Source of the DNA: Comamonas sp.
GTDB taxonomy: Bacteria; Pseudomonadota; Gammaproteobacteria; Burkholderiales; Burkholderiaceae_C
Assembly (NCBI GenBank): GCA_015478895.1
Contig: JADMKK010000024.1
Span: 1 to 37,802 of the forward strand
Length of the DNA: 37,802 nucleotides
Direction: 5' to 3'
Below, piece by piece: positions 7,509 to 15,402 of this stretch. Every line of letters begins with the position of its first letter. Within the stretch, counting starts at the first letter, position 1. The position numbers were made by a program, and so were the translations under genes. The notes beneath the pieces are model-generated. The model had not been told where the DNA came from and did not search any database. It saw only the letters and a list, made by a program, of their open reading frames with translations.

Positions 7509-9976
7509 GTGCGGAGCCAACTTTGCAGCCCAACCCGCCGCAGAATGCGCTGGCCCTGCACCGCGAGCTGGATGCTGTATGGCGCAACCCACCGGGCTGG
7601 CGGGGCTGGTTGTCATCCAGCAGCCATTTGCATCTGGGCATGCGCTTCATGCTCACGGCATTTTTCTTTTTTGCGGTGGCGGGCCTGCTGTCCATGCTGA
7701 TCCGGGCGCAACTGGCTACGCGCAACGGGGCGTTTTTGAGTGTCGATCAGTACAACCAGATCTTCACCATGCACGGCACGCTGATGATGTTTCTGTTTGC
7801 CACGCCCATGTTGACCGGCATGGCGTCGTATTTTCTGCCGCGCATGCTGGGCACGCGTGATTCCGCCTACCCGCGCCTGTCTGCGCTGGGGTGGTGGTGC
7901 TACCTGTTTGGTGGCCTGATTTTGCTGGCCGCTTTGCTCGGCGGTGTGGCGCCGGATGGCGGCTGGTTCATGTACACGCCACTGTCCAGCCGTGCGTATT
8001 CACCGGGGGTGAATGCTGATGTGTGGCTGCTGGGTATTACGTTTGTCGAAGTCTCGGCGATTGCGGCGGCCATTGACATCACCGTGAGCATCTTGCGCCT
8101 GCGTGCGCCGGGCATGAAGTTGATCGAGATGCCGCTGATGGCGTGGTACCTGCTGGGCACGGCGGTGATGATGCTGGTGGGCTTTCCGCCGTTGATTCTG
8201 GGCTCGCTGCTGCTGGAGCTGGAGCGGGCGTTTGACTGGCCGTTTTTTGACCCGTTGCGCGGGGGCGATTCCCTGCTGTGGCAGCACCTGTTCTGGCTGT
8301 TTGGGCACCCGGAGGTCTACATCATCTTTTTGCCTGCGGCGGGCATCATCTCCACCGTGCTGCCGGTGATGGCACGCACGCGCATCGTGGGTTACGGGGC
8401 GATTGTGGCGGCCATTCTGGCGCTGGTGTTTCTGAGCTTTGGCCTGTGGGTTCACCACATGTTTGCCGTGGGCATACCGCACATGGCGCTGGCGTTTTTC
8501 TCGGCGGCTTCGGCACTGGTGGCAGTGCCCACGGCGGTGCAGATTTTTTTATGGATTGGCACGCTGTGGCGGGGCCACCCGCAAATGCATTTGCCCATGC
8601 TGTACCTGATGGGCTTTTTTGCCACCTTTGTCATGGGTGGGCTGACGGGAGTGATGCTGGCCATCGTGCCCTTTAACTGGCAGGCGCACGATACGGCGTT
8701 TGTGACGGCGCATTTGCACTATGTGCTGATTGGCGGCTTTGTCTTTCCCCTATTGGCCGGCGTGGTGTACTGGATGCCGCTGATCTCAGGCCGCCAACCG
8801 GTGGCGAATTTGGGTAAATGGGCGTTCTGGATACTGTTCGTCGGCTTTCATGGCACCTTCTTTTTGATGCACTTGACCGGCTTGCTTGGCATGCCGCGCC
8901 GCATTGCGGCCTACCCCCTCAACCCGGAGTGGGAGTGGCTGAACCTTATCAGCTCTTTCTTTGGTTTTGTGATGACCATGGGTTTTGCCCTGTTTGCGCT
9001 GAGCCTGGTGCTGCAATACCGCTTTGGGGCGCGCAGCACACGCAACCCGTGGGGCGCGGAAGGGCGCGAGTGGCAAGTGCCACGCTTTCAGCCGCTGTAC
9101 AACTTTGCCTCGCTGCCCTTGGTGCAGCAGGACGGTCTGGCCGCAGCGCGCGGTGAAGGCGCATTGCCCGGCGCGCCGCGCGGAGAGCGGGAGTTGCTGG
9201 TGGTCGATACGGTCAGCGGTGCGCCGCGCTATGTGCTGATGGTGCCTGGCAGCACGCTGCTGCCGCTGTTCACCGCACTCGTCATTGGCTGCTTTGTATT
9301 GCTGCTGCTCATGGGGCATTACGCGTGGTCGGTGGTGGCGCTGGCTGGCATTTTTGTGATGGGCTGGCGCTGGGGCGCGCCCGTGCTGCCCACCAAAGAC
9401 TGGGGCTTGGTGCCCGTGCTGCCCCATGTGCAACTGCCCCTGCACTTTGACGTTGCCAAGAACATTGCGCACAGCGGCATGGCGACTTTGCTGGTGGCCA
9501 ATGGATCGATGTACGCCAGCTTTCTGTTTGGCATCGGCTTCTTGTCTGTCATCGCGCCCAACTGGCCGCCGCCAGCAAGTGGGCTGGGCATGGTGCAGGC
9601 CGCGCTGGCGCTGGCCGTCATCGTGCTACTGGCCTGCATATCGGTGCTGGCGCGTGGAATTTCGGGCCGCCGTGCGCTGCGGGGCAGCATGCTGGGCGCG
9701 CTGGCGCTGGGTTTGATCGCCGTGTTGGCCAGTGGATTGGATGACCCTGCCCGCCATGCACGCGCAGCGCTCTATGCCTTTGCGCTGGGGTATGTGGCCG
9801 TCCACACGCTGATTGGCAGCTTGCTGGCGGCACATGCCTGGCAGCAAAGCAAAGATGGTCGCCTGACAGCCCACCGCGCCGGTGTGCAGCCCGTGTGGCT
9901 GCTCTGGCAAAACTACACCTTCATCACGGCACTGGTCTTGCTGTGCGTGGTGGCACTGCAGCAGTGGGCATCATGA
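7505..9976 (+). CDS. fused haem-copper oxidase subunit I-III
   Basis: An 823-residue catalytic subunit of a proton-pumping terminal oxidase. The subunit I part (to about 530) has all metal ligands: H90 (FTMHGTLMMF), H268 with E270 and Y272 (FGHPEVY), H317-H318 (WVHHMF), and H403/H405 (AHLHYVLIGG). HPEVY places it in the A family. The remainder, from about 575, is a subunit III-like domain (HSGMATLLVANGSMYASF; later ALGYVAVHTLIGSLLAAHAW). A separate subunit III gene is not present. The start at 7505 overlaps the subunit II stop and the end overlaps the next start, both ATGA, indicating translational coupling. Because subunit II lacks CuA cysteines, quinol is the likelier electron donor (inference). 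Confidence 0.93.
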   Translation: MSAEPTLQPNPPQNALALHRELDAVWRNPPGWRGWLSSSSHLHLGMRFMLTAFFFFAVAGLLSMLIRAQLATRNGAFLSVDQYNQIFTMHGTLMMFLFATPMLTGMASYFLPRMLGTRDSAYPRLSALGWWCYLFGGLILLAALLGGVAPDGGWFMYTPLSSRAYSPGVNADVWLLGITFVEVSAIAAAIDITVSILRLRAPGMKLIEMPLMAWYLLGTAVMMLVGFPPLILGSLLLELERAFDWPFFDPLRGGDSLLWQHLFWLFGHPEVYIIFLPAAGIISTVLPVMARTRIVGYGAIVAAILALVFLSFGLWVHHMFAVGIPHMALAFFSAASALVAVPTAVQIFLWIGTLWRGHPQMHLPMLYLMGFFATFVMGGLTGVMLAIVPFNWQAHDTAFVTAHLHYVLIGGFVFPLLAGVVYWMPLISGRQPVANLGKWAFWILFVGFHGTFFLMHLTGLLGMPRRIAAYPLNPEWEWLNLISSFFGFVMTMGFALFALSLVLQYRFGARSTRNPWGAEGREWQVPRFQPLYNFASLPLVQQDGLAAARGEGALPGAPRGERELLVVDTVSGAPRYVLMVPGSTLLPLFTALVIGCFVLLLLMGHYAWSVVALAGIFVMGWRWGAPVLPTKDWGLVPVLPHVQLPLHFDVAKNIAHSGMATLLVANGSMYASFLFGIGFLSVIAPNWPPPASGLGMVQAALALAVIVLLACISVLARGISGRRALRGSMLGALALGLIAVLASGLDDPARHARAALYAFALGYVAVHTLIGSLLAAHAWQQSKDGRLTAHRAGVQPVWLLWQNYTFITALVLLCVVALQQWAS

Positions 9977-10281
9977 ACTGGGTGGCCCGCGCTCTGATTG
10001 GCCCCTGCCTCTGGGCGGTGGCATTTACCGTGGTGTATGCGCTGCACGGCGTAGGCTGTGCGCAGGCCTGGCCCTCGGTCGCAACGCCCGTCGGCAGCCT
10101 GCACCATGTGGTGTTGATTGCAGCTTATGGCGTGGCGCTGCTCATCACCTGGCTGGCCTTGCTGAAAGTACCACGCGGCGAAGGCGTGAAAGCGCAAGTC
10201 ATTGCCGTGGGTGGCTGGATTGGTTTTGGCGGCACGCTGCTCACGCTGTTTCCCGTGCTGGGCGTAAGCAGTTGCCTGTAA
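9973..10281 (+). CDS. small membrane protein of the oxidase cluster
   Basis: A 102-residue protein with three hydrophobic helices (about residues 8-26, 44-64 and 74-96) and little else recognisable. The ATG at 9973 overlaps the stop of the subunit I-III gene (ATGA), so it is very likely the last gene of the operon. It could be a small accessory subunit comparable in position to subunit IV, but no similarity was recognised. The longer frame from 9895 is the shadow of the preceding gene. Confidence 0.7.
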   Translation: MNWVARALIGPCLWAVAFTVVYALHGVGCAQAWPSVATPVGSLHHVVLIAAYGVALLITWLALLKVPRGEGVKAQVIAVGGWIGFGGTLLTLFPVLGVSSCL

Positions 10282-10304
10282 AGCCGTAAATTCATGCATC
10301 AAAA

Positions 10305-10340
10305 GTGCCGTCAGCTCTTGTCCCTAAAGGGCGGACAGCT
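10305..10340. terminator. weak hairpin between convergent genes
   Basis: AGCTCTTGTCC and GGGCGGACAGCT can pair around CTAAA, located between the end of the oxidase cluster (10281) and the convergent ydfG-like gene (ends 10357). The adjoining TAGTTAAAAATC is AT-rich but not a clean T-tract. The right arm resembles the AGCTATCAA repeat family found elsewhere in the window. Confidence 0.35.
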
Positions 10341-10356
10341 ATGCATTAGTTAAAAA

Positions 10357-11106
10357 TCAGAAGCTGCCGCGGTGTATGGCCAAGCCGCCAAAGCTTTGCT
10401 GCACGGGCATGATTTCGATGGCGTTGATGTTCATGTGCGCGGGCGACTGCGCAATCCACAGCACGGTGCTGGCAATGTCCTCGGGCGTCAGGAACTGCAC
10501 GCCCTCGTAGACCTTGGCGGCCCTTTCAGCGTCCCCAAAGCGCACGTCGGAAAACTCGGTGCCGCCGCACATGCCGGGCTCCACATTGGTTACGCGCACG
10601 GGCGTGCCCAGCAAATCGGCACGCAGGTTGCGGCTGAACTGCTGCACAAAAGCTTTGGTGGCACCGTAGACGTTGCCGCCCTGGTAAGGCCAGTTGCCGG
10701 CAACCGAGCCCAGGTTGAAGATATGGCCGCGCTTGCGCTCCACCATGCCGGGCAGCAGGGCGCGCGTCATGTTGACCAAGCCCTTGCAGTTGGTGTCGAT
10801 CATGGTGTGCCACTGGTCAATATCGGCGCGCTGGGCCGGCTCCAGCCCCAGTGCCAGACCGGCGTTGTTGATCAGCACATCAACTTGCGCAAAGGCTGGG
10901 GGCAGTTGCGTAGGCAGGGCCGCAACGGCGGCTTGGTCGTTGACATCGAGCTCAATGGGCAGTAGGCGCTCGCCCAGCTCAGCAGCCAGTGCGTTGAGTT
11001 TGTCCTTGCGGCGGGCGCTGGCGATGACATGGTGGCCGGCCTGCACAAAACTGCGTGCCATGGCTGCGCCGAAACCTGCCGATGCGCCGGTGATGAAAAC
11101 GATCAT
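10357..11106 (-). CDS. ydfG: YdfG-type SDR oxidoreductase (NADP-dependent 3-hydroxy acid dehydrogenase)
   Basis: A 249-residue classical short-chain dehydrogenase. Landmarks: cofactor motif TGASAGFG (6-13), NNAG (80-83), catalytic S134, Y147 and K151 (YGATK), and the C-terminal sequence EIMPVQQSFGGLAIHR, which is characteristic of YdfG. Enzymes of this group oxidise serine, L-allo-threonine and related 3-hydroxy acids with NADP. The start at 11106 is chosen because the dinucleotide fold begins directly after it and GAGAGA lies upstream; the longer open frame to 11199 has no homology. It is a single-gene unit, divergent from nothing obvious and convergent with the oxidase cluster. Confidence 0.88.
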   Translation of the reverse strand: MIVFITGASAGFGAAMARSFVQAGHHVIASARRKDKLNALAAELGERLLPIELDVNDQAAVAALPTQLPPAFAQVDVLINNAGLALGLEPAQRADIDQWHTMIDTNCKGLVNMTRALLPGMVERKRGHIFNLGSVAGNWPYQGGNVYGATKAFVQQFSRNLRADLLGTPVRVTNVEPGMCGGTEFSDVRFGDAERAAKVYEGVQFLTPEDIASTVLWIAQSPAHMNINAIEIMPVQQSFGGLAIHRGSF

Positions 11107-11182
11107 GGTGGAAGTCTCTCTTCGTAGTTCAAGGTAAAGCAATGCTGGCGTGCATTGTGGCAAAAGGCTACCGCCCCATACG

Positions 11183-11214
11183 AAAAAAGCCGCTGACACA
11201 GGTGACAGCGGCTT
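11183..11214 (-). terminator. rho-independent terminator of OmpA-like lipoprotein gene
   Basis: AAGCCGCTG (11187-11195) and CAGCGGCTT (11106+100, i.e. 11206-11214) form a 9-bp stem extended by CAC/GTG inside. Read on the minus strand it is followed by six T residues, 42 bases past the stop of the gene ending at 11256. Confidence 0.8.
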
Positions 11215-11255
11215 GGCAAGGGCATGCAGCGGTAATGCCGCATGCGGGATGCGAT

Positions 11256-11897
11256 TTACTGGGCCTGGGCCACAAAAATTTCTACGCGGCGGTTCTTGCT
11301 GCGGCCAGCGGCAGTGCCGTTCGTGGCGACGGGTTCGCGCGCACCACGGCCTTCCGTCTGAATGTGGGCATTCACGCCACGGCTGAAGATGTAGTCACGC
11401 GTGGCGTTGGCACGGTTGAGCGACAAGGGATCGTTGATGTGCGCGCCGCCGGTGCTGTCGGTGTGGCCGACGATGATGACCTGCGTGTTCGGGTTGTTTT
11501 GCAAGCTGGTGGCAAAGTTGTTGAGCACCGGGCGGAAAGGGCTCTTGATGTAGGCGCTGTTGCTGTCAAACGAAACGTCGGCCGGAATGTCCACCAGCAA
11601 ACGGTTGTCAGACGTGCGCGAGACGGTCACACCCGTGCCTTGGGTGGCGGCTTGCAACTCCTGGCGCTGGCGCTCCATGTTCGATGACCAGATGTACGTG
11701 CCCACGCCGCCAACGGCCGCACCAATCAGCGCGCCCGGGCCGGCTTTGCCGCCGGTGGCTTTGGCAATGCCAGCACCCGCCAAAACGCCCACAGCAGAGC
11801 CAATGGCTGTGTTGCGCTGGGTGGGGGTCATGGTCTCGCAGCCCGCGAGTGTCAAAGCAGCGGCCACGGCCACGATCATTGCTGTTGTAGAACGCAA
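11256..11897 (-). CDS. OmpA-family outer membrane lipoprotein with glycine zipper
   Basis: About 213 residues. A lipoprotein signal ends LTLAGC (Cys 20). Residues 30-68 are rich in Gly/Ala (GSAVGVLAGAGIAKATGG, ALIGAAVGGVG), a glycine-zipper segment that often inserts in or oligomerises on membranes. Residues about 100-213 form an OmpA C-like peptidoglycan-binding domain with GHTDSTGG, LSLNRANATRDYI and the terminal SKNRRVEIFV. The arrangement matches YiaD-type proteins that tether outer membrane to murein. The preferred start is TTG at 11897, preceded by GGGAGAG at good spacing; ATG at 11879 is the alternative. A strong terminator follows. Confidence 0.85.
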   Translation of the reverse strand: MRSTTAMIVAVAAALTLAGCETMTPTQRNTAIGSAVGVLAGAGIAKATGGKAGPGALIGAAVGGVGTYIWSSNMERQRQELQAATQGTGVTVSRTSDNRLLVDIPADVSFDSNSAYIKSPFRPVLNNFATSLQNNPNTQVIIVGHTDSTGGAHINDPLSLNRANATRDYIFSRGVNAHIQTEGRGAREPVATNGTAAGRSKNRRVEIFVAQAQ

Positions 11898-12036
11898 AAT
11901 CTCTCTCCCTGAATTTATAAATTGATAGCATACAGAATGTATCGCTATTGGCGTGGGCGCATTTGCAGCGCAGGCTGTTGCCCCCACATTCTGGTTACAT
12001 ACCGCGGCTGCATGACGCGCAGCCAGAAAGACAGAC

Positions 12037-12732
12037 ATGCGCGCTTTAGACGACCACGAAGCTGCCGTGCAGCAGCCTTGCCTGCATTGGCATGACTTGC
12101 GCTTGGCCGGTGCAGCACCGACAGCTCCGGGTTGGAGCAAGACCTTGTCGCCGGGGCTGATCTTGCTGCTTGATGCCAGCGGTGATGCTGCCGCGCCATG
12201 GCTGCCGGTGCTGGCAGGGCGTGTGCCTGCGCTGTCCGGGCAGTTGCACTGCGGCGGCGTGGACAGCCGCCATCTGCAGGCGTATGCCGCGCAGGTGTTT
12301 TGGCAAAACCCGCGCGAGCCCCTGGCGCGGCGCGAACAACTGGTCAGCGAATGGGTGGCGCAGACCGCGCAGCGCTGGCCTCTGTGGGACGAAGCTGCTT
12401 GGCAGCGCCATGTGCAAGGCTTTGTGCTGAAGCCCCAGCTTGGCAAGCCTTTGTGGCATTTATCTACCGGCAGCCTACGCAAGCTATGGATGGCTGCTGC
12501 GCTGGCCAGCGGGGCCAAGCTCACAGTGATTGACGAGCCCACCGCGGGGCTGGATGGCACGGCACTGCGCTATCTGCAGCAAGCCCTGGATGCACTGGGC
12601 GCGCAATTGGCTGATGCAGAGGCAGAGGACGCTGCCGAGGTGCCGCCGCGCTGGGTACTGGTGGCCCATTGGGAGGCGTTGTCGGATGTGACGTGGGATG
12701 CTTTGGTGGAGTTGCCAGACCCTGTGGGGTGA
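12037..12732 (+). CDS. ABC-type ATPase homologue with degenerate Walker A
   Basis: A 231-residue protein related to ABC transporter ATPases. The signature-like LSTGSLRK (142-149), Walker B LTVIDEP (162-168), D-loop GLD (171-173) and a switch histidine (H211 in LVAHWE) are all visible. The P-loop is not: at its expected place (about 46-56) the sequence reads DASGDAAAPWL, without the GK[ST] needed to hold nucleotide phosphates. There is no permease gene next to it. Either it pairs with another ATPase as a non-catalytic half or it has lost transport function. The start is ATG 12037 with a weak purine-rich AGAAAGA upstream. It is divergent from the OmpA-like gene. Confidence 0.65.
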   Translation: MRALDDHEAAVQQPCLHWHDLRLAGAAPTAPGWSKTLSPGLILLLDASGDAAAPWLPVLAGRVPALSGQLHCGGVDSRHLQAYAAQVFWQNPREPLARREQLVSEWVAQTAQRWPLWDEAAWQRHVQGFVLKPQLGKPLWHLSTGSLRKLWMAAALASGAKLTVIDEPTAGLDGTALRYLQQALDALGAQLADAEAEDAAEVPPRWVLVAHWEALSDVTWDALVELPDPVG

Positions 12733-12801
12733 GGGCTGGCAGCTATTTTGATGTGCCATGAACGCGCGCGCTGCGGCAGCGTTGCCCGCGAGGCGCAAGG
12801 C

Positions 12802-13158
12802 TTAGGGCAGCTGGATATCGAGCAGGTCGCTTTCCACGCTCACGCCGTTGTCCAGCTGGGCGCGCAGCACAAAGCCTTCATCGAGCGCTACCAGTTGCGC
12901 GCTTTCCACGTGAAAGTCTTCATTGCTGGCTGCGCCATGGAAGGTGAAGTAGCTGCGCACCGGCAGTTCGGCGGCGCATTCCATGTCGATGTCGGCATGC
13001 TGCTCGACCAGCCATTGGCGGGCGGACTGCAACGAGGCCGCCACTGGCAGGCACTCGGCGGGAATGTCGATGTGGGCGTTGCGGGTGATGTCGTCGCCGC
13101 TCAGGCCGTCAAACTCGCCGATGGTAAAGAACGTGACTTGAAATTTTTGCTGGCTCAT
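12802..13158 (-). CDS. hypothetical protein (118 aa)
   Basis: A soluble, acidic 118-residue protein beginning MSQQKFQVTFFTIGEFDGL and ending VSVESDLLDIQLP. No family was recognised and no signal peptide or membrane segment is visible. The composition (alternating hydrophobic and acidic residues) suggests a beta-rich fold. The start at 13158 is chosen because the upstream extension to 13191 is not protein-like (MHFFSIARRKS); the ribosome binding site is weak. It lies 72 bp downstream of the lumazine-binding-like gene on the same strand and may be cotranscribed with it. Confidence 0.6.
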   Translation of the reverse strand: MSQQKFQVTFFTIGEFDGLSGDDITRNAHIDIPAECLPVAASLQSARQWLVEQHADIDMECAAELPVRSYFTFHGAASNEDFHVESAQLVALDEGFVLRAQLDNGVSVESDLLDIQLP

Positions 13159-13230
13159 GCTTTTTCTGCGTGCTATGGAAAAAAAATGCATTTTGCGACG
13201 TGCCAGCTTGTCTTTGCACGGATGCGGTGC

Positions 13231-13614
13231 TTATTGCACCTGGGCGTGGAAGGCCTTGTTGGCAATCTTCCAGCCTTGCTCGGTCTTGAGCAGCAAAAAG
13301 TAGTCCGTAAATGTGGCGCTGCCATGCTCCAGCGTAACTTTGGCCATGGCTGAGGTGCCGGTAATGTCCAGCGCATCAATGCTGCGTCGGCGCGTCGATT
13401 CGTCGGGGGCGGGGGTGTTTTTGAAGCGCTGGCAGTAAAAGTCCAGATCCCACGAAGTCAGCGGCCCTTCGCGCACGCTTTCCAGCCGTGCCGTTGGCAT
13501 GAAGGCCGCGCGCATGTGCGCGGCGTTGTCTTCGGCATGGCCGCGCATGTACAGCTCCAGCGGCAGGCGCACGGCAGCTTCTTCGGGGTGTTGGGTCAGT
13601 GGTTGGGGTGTCAT
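13231..13614 (-). CDS. NTF2-like / putative lumazine-binding family protein
   Basis: A 127-residue single-domain protein with an NTF2-like cone fold. LELYMRGHAEDNAAHMRAAFMPTARL at the N-terminus, ALDITGTSAMAKVTL in the middle and TDYFLLLKTEQGWKIANKAFHA at the C-terminus match the pattern of the SnoaL-like or 'putative lumazine-binding' group. Members serve as small-molecule binding proteins or enzymes with widely varied functions, so none is assigned. Same strand as the hypothetical gene ending at 12802. Confidence 0.75.
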   Translation of the reverse strand: MTPQPLTQHPEEAAVRLPLELYMRGHAEDNAAHMRAAFMPTARLESVREGPLTSWDLDFYCQRFKNTPAPDESTRRRSIDALDITGTSAMAKVTLEHGSATFTDYFLLLKTEQGWKIANKAFHAQVQ

Positions 13615-13741
13615 GCGCTTCCTTGGGGCGGGCTTTTCAATGGTTGCCGCATGCTAGCGGGGTGCGTGCTGGTGATTGCGTGCGCGCAGGTCACAGGTGT
13701 TTCACGGCCGCCGCGCCGCCAAAGGGGCTCACCCAAAACAA

Positions 13742-13768
13742 AAGCCCCGGCGCAGGGCAACGGGGCTT
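13742..13768 (-). terminator. rho-independent terminator of azurin gene
   Basis: AAGCCCCG (13742-13749) and CGGGGCTT (13761-13768) make an 8-bp GC-rich stem. On the minus strand it is followed by TTGTTTTGGG, about 40 bases past the azurin stop. A second hairpin (CCAGCTC 13777-13783 with GAGCTGG 13788-13794) precedes it and may add to 3' end protection. Confidence 0.8.
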
Positions 13769-13807
13769 GAGTGGGGCCAGCTCTGAGGAGCTGGCAGGCA
13801 GCGAGGC

Positions 13808-14263
13808 TTAAGCGCCCAGCTTCAGGGCACCCTTCATGATGAAGGAGTGGCCAGGGAAGGAGCAGAAATAGGTGTAGTCAGTGCCAGCCTTGAGCTTGGT
13901 CACGTCGATCACCATGTCAGTCGATTCGCCGCCACCGATCACCTTGCTGTGTGCCAGCACGCGGGTGTCGCCCGCCTTCACGTAATCAGCTGCAGCGCCA
14001 GCCTTCATGCCGTCGGCAGCAGCTGCCGTGGCGTCAGCAGTGGTGGTCAGCACGATGTTGTGGCCCATGGCGGACTTGGGCATCTTGCCGACGTGCTTGA
14101 GCGTGACGGTGTAGCTCTTGCAGGCTTTGGGCACTTCGATGTTCTTCACATTGAATTGCATTTGGTCGTTACCTTCCACGGTAACGGCGCAGTCTGCCGC
14201 CATTGCGGGAGCCGCCATGCCACCAGCAGCCAACAAAGCGAGTGTCATCAGAGTCTTTTTCAT
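13808..14263 (-). CDS. azu: azurin, periplasmic blue copper protein
   Basis: A 151-residue precursor. A Sec signal peptide (MKKTLMTLALLAAGG, cleaved after about residue 22) precedes the mature ADCAVTVEGNDQM. The type-1 copper ligands are in place: H68 (MGHN), C134, H139 (YFCSFPGHS) and M143. C25 and C48 can form the usual disulfide. Azurin carries single electrons in the periplasm between c-type cytochromes and partners such as nitrite reductase or peroxidase. The start has AAGGAT about nine bases upstream. It is a single-gene unit with its own terminator, and two palindromes lie upstream, hinting at dedicated control. Confidence 0.97.
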   Translation of the reverse strand: MKKTLMTLALLAAGGMAAPAMAADCAVTVEGNDQMQFNVKNIEVPKACKSYTVTLKHVGKMPKSAMGHNIVLTTTADATAAAADGMKAGAAADYVKAGDTRVLAHSKVIGGGESTDMVIDVTKLKAGTDYTYFCSFPGHSFIMKGALKLGA

Positions 14264-14320
14264 AGCGCAAATCCTTACGAAATCATTGTGTGAAGTGAGA
14301 GGGGCTCGGCAGTCACAGCC

Positions 14321-14335
14321 TTAGAACGGTTCTAA
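14321..14335. promoter_or_regulatory. palindrome upstream of azurin, candidate operator
   Basis: TTAGAAC and GTTCTAA flank a single G, forming a perfect 15-bp dyad 58 bp upstream of the azurin start codon. It does not match FNR/Dnr (TTGAT-N4-ATCAA) sites; the protein that would bind is unknown. Confidence 0.4.
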
Positions 14336-14361
14336 CTGTCCAGTTGGTTGGTATTGTGATC

Positions 14362-14373
14362 CTGAAATTTCAG
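14362..14373. promoter_or_regulatory. second palindrome upstream of azurin
   Basis: CTGAAATTTCAG is a perfect 12-bp palindrome about 100 bp upstream of the azurin start and 26 bp beyond the first dyad. Its position suits an activator or UP-type element, but this is inference. Confidence 0.3.
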
Positions 14374-14486
14374 ACTTTTGTGAAATTAGGGGTTTCTGCC
14401 CAGCGGTAAAGAACTTATTGCATTCACCCATGACGCGCATCAAGAAAATGTGCGCAATCTGCAGCCCTGGTAATTGGGGGCTATGG

Positions 14487-14581
14487 ATTAAAAGAGCAGC
14501 TCGCCCTTATTAATCAACGGTTTCGGCTACTTATAGGCCGCAAAGCCTTGATTAATAAGGGCGAGAAGCTACTCTTTTAAT
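14487..14581. repeat. long imperfect palindromic intergenic element, copy 1
   Basis: The left arm (14487-14517) and right arm (14548-14581) pair almost throughout: ATTAAAAGAG, AGCT, then CGCCCTTATTAATCAA occur in both, with one base change and a 3-base bulge. The 30-base centre contains TTTCGGCTACTTATAGGCCG and a further short pairing CGGC/GCCG. The same centre is found in altered form at 20640-20720. Confidence 0.75.
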
Positions 14582-14588
14582 TGCACGC

Positions 14589-15182
14589 TCAAGCCATTGC
14601 GGCTTCTGTGCCACGCGAAGGGGCTGCAGCAGCTTTAGGCAGCGCCTTGGTGCTGGGTGCCATCGCTGCGCTGAACGAGGTCGGCGCAACCGGGTTGGCC
14701 GCTGCCGACAAAGACTGCACGCGCTGCTGGGCTGCTGCTAGGTCAAAGCAATTGCCGGTCAGGCTGGTGGCATAAGGCGGGCAAGGGCTGCGGCCTGCCA
14801 GGCACTCGGGCAATTGCTCAAGCTGTGCTGGGTCTGCGGGGGTGCAGGCTTCCAGCTTGATGCGGTGGTGCAGTCCACCCGCCATGCCAGCCGAATAGCG
14901 CATTGGCAAGGGCTGACCTTGCATGAGCTGGGCCAGCGTATAGCGGCGTGCGTCCATGGTCGGGTCTTCGGGCATGTCGGGGTTGGGCGCGCCGTAGCGC
15001 TGGCCTGCGACTTCAAAAGCAAAGCGCTGGCCCATCACTCCGCCCATGGCGGCCTGAATGATGCGATGCAGCTGGGCCAAGCTGGTGGTGTCTGCCACCA
15101 CCACGCGGCGCCAGATTGCGGGCTTGATATCTTGAAGCTGAATGTGCAGCTGATAGCTGCAGCGGTTTTTAGATACAAACAT
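14589..15182 (-). CDS. plasmid pRiA4b ORF-3-like family protein
   Basis: A 197-residue protein. Residues 8-65 match the pRiA4b ORF-3-like family: YQLHIQLQDIKPAIWRRVVV, then LAQLHRIIQAAMG. A conserved-looking middle segment is LAGRSPCPPYA. The last 50 residues are Ala/Pro-rich and probably disordered. The family occurs on plasmids and chromosomes, sometimes near mobile elements; its activity is unknown. GGAGGAG six bases upstream of ATG 15182 gives a very strong start. The long palindrome at 14487-14581 lies just past its stop and may define the mRNA end. Confidence 0.8.
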   Translation of the reverse strand: MFVSKNRCSYQLHIQLQDIKPAIWRRVVVADTTSLAQLHRIIQAAMGGVMGQRFAFEVAGQRYGAPNPDMPEDPTMDARRYTLAQLMQGQPLPMRYSAGMAGGLHHRIKLEACTPADPAQLEQLPECLAGRSPCPPYATSLTGNCFDLAAAQQRVQSLSAAANPVAPTSFSAAMAPSTKALPKAAAAPSRGTEAAMA

Positions 15183-15353
15183 GGGCGTCTCCTCCCGGTA
15201 AACTAAATATTCAAGGTGCTATGTAAGCCGACGTAGGGCTAGTTTGTAGCGCAATCGCAGCGTAGACGTAACGGGTGAGGGTAAGTACTGACTGCTGAAG
15301 TGTGGGGGTTTCAGCGAATGCGATGCAGACGCATTCGATTTCCGTTTAGGGCT

Positions 15354-15379
15354 CAAAAAAAGGCACCACAGGGTGCCTT
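15354..15379 (-). terminator. rho-independent terminator of Bug receptor gene
   Basis: AGGCACC and GGTGCCT pair around a tiny loop. Read on the minus strand the stem is followed by an uninterrupted T-tract of about seven, 24 bases past the stop codon of the gene ending at 15403. Confidence 0.88.
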
Positions 15380-15402
15380 CGTGCCGTAAAGCGGTTTCCG
15401 CG

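Larger units (their letters stand above)
14264..14588. other. azurin upstream region and palindromic element
   Basis: No gene. It contains two short perfect palindromes near the azurin start (14321-14335 and 14362-14373), and a long imperfect palindrome at 14487-14581 that directly abuts the end of the pRiA4 ORF-3-like gene. Confidence 0.7.

Noticed and set aside
11898..12560. N-terminal extension of the OmpA-like frame
   Set aside because: It is the antisense shadow of the ABC-ATPase homologue and crosses that gene's own start region.
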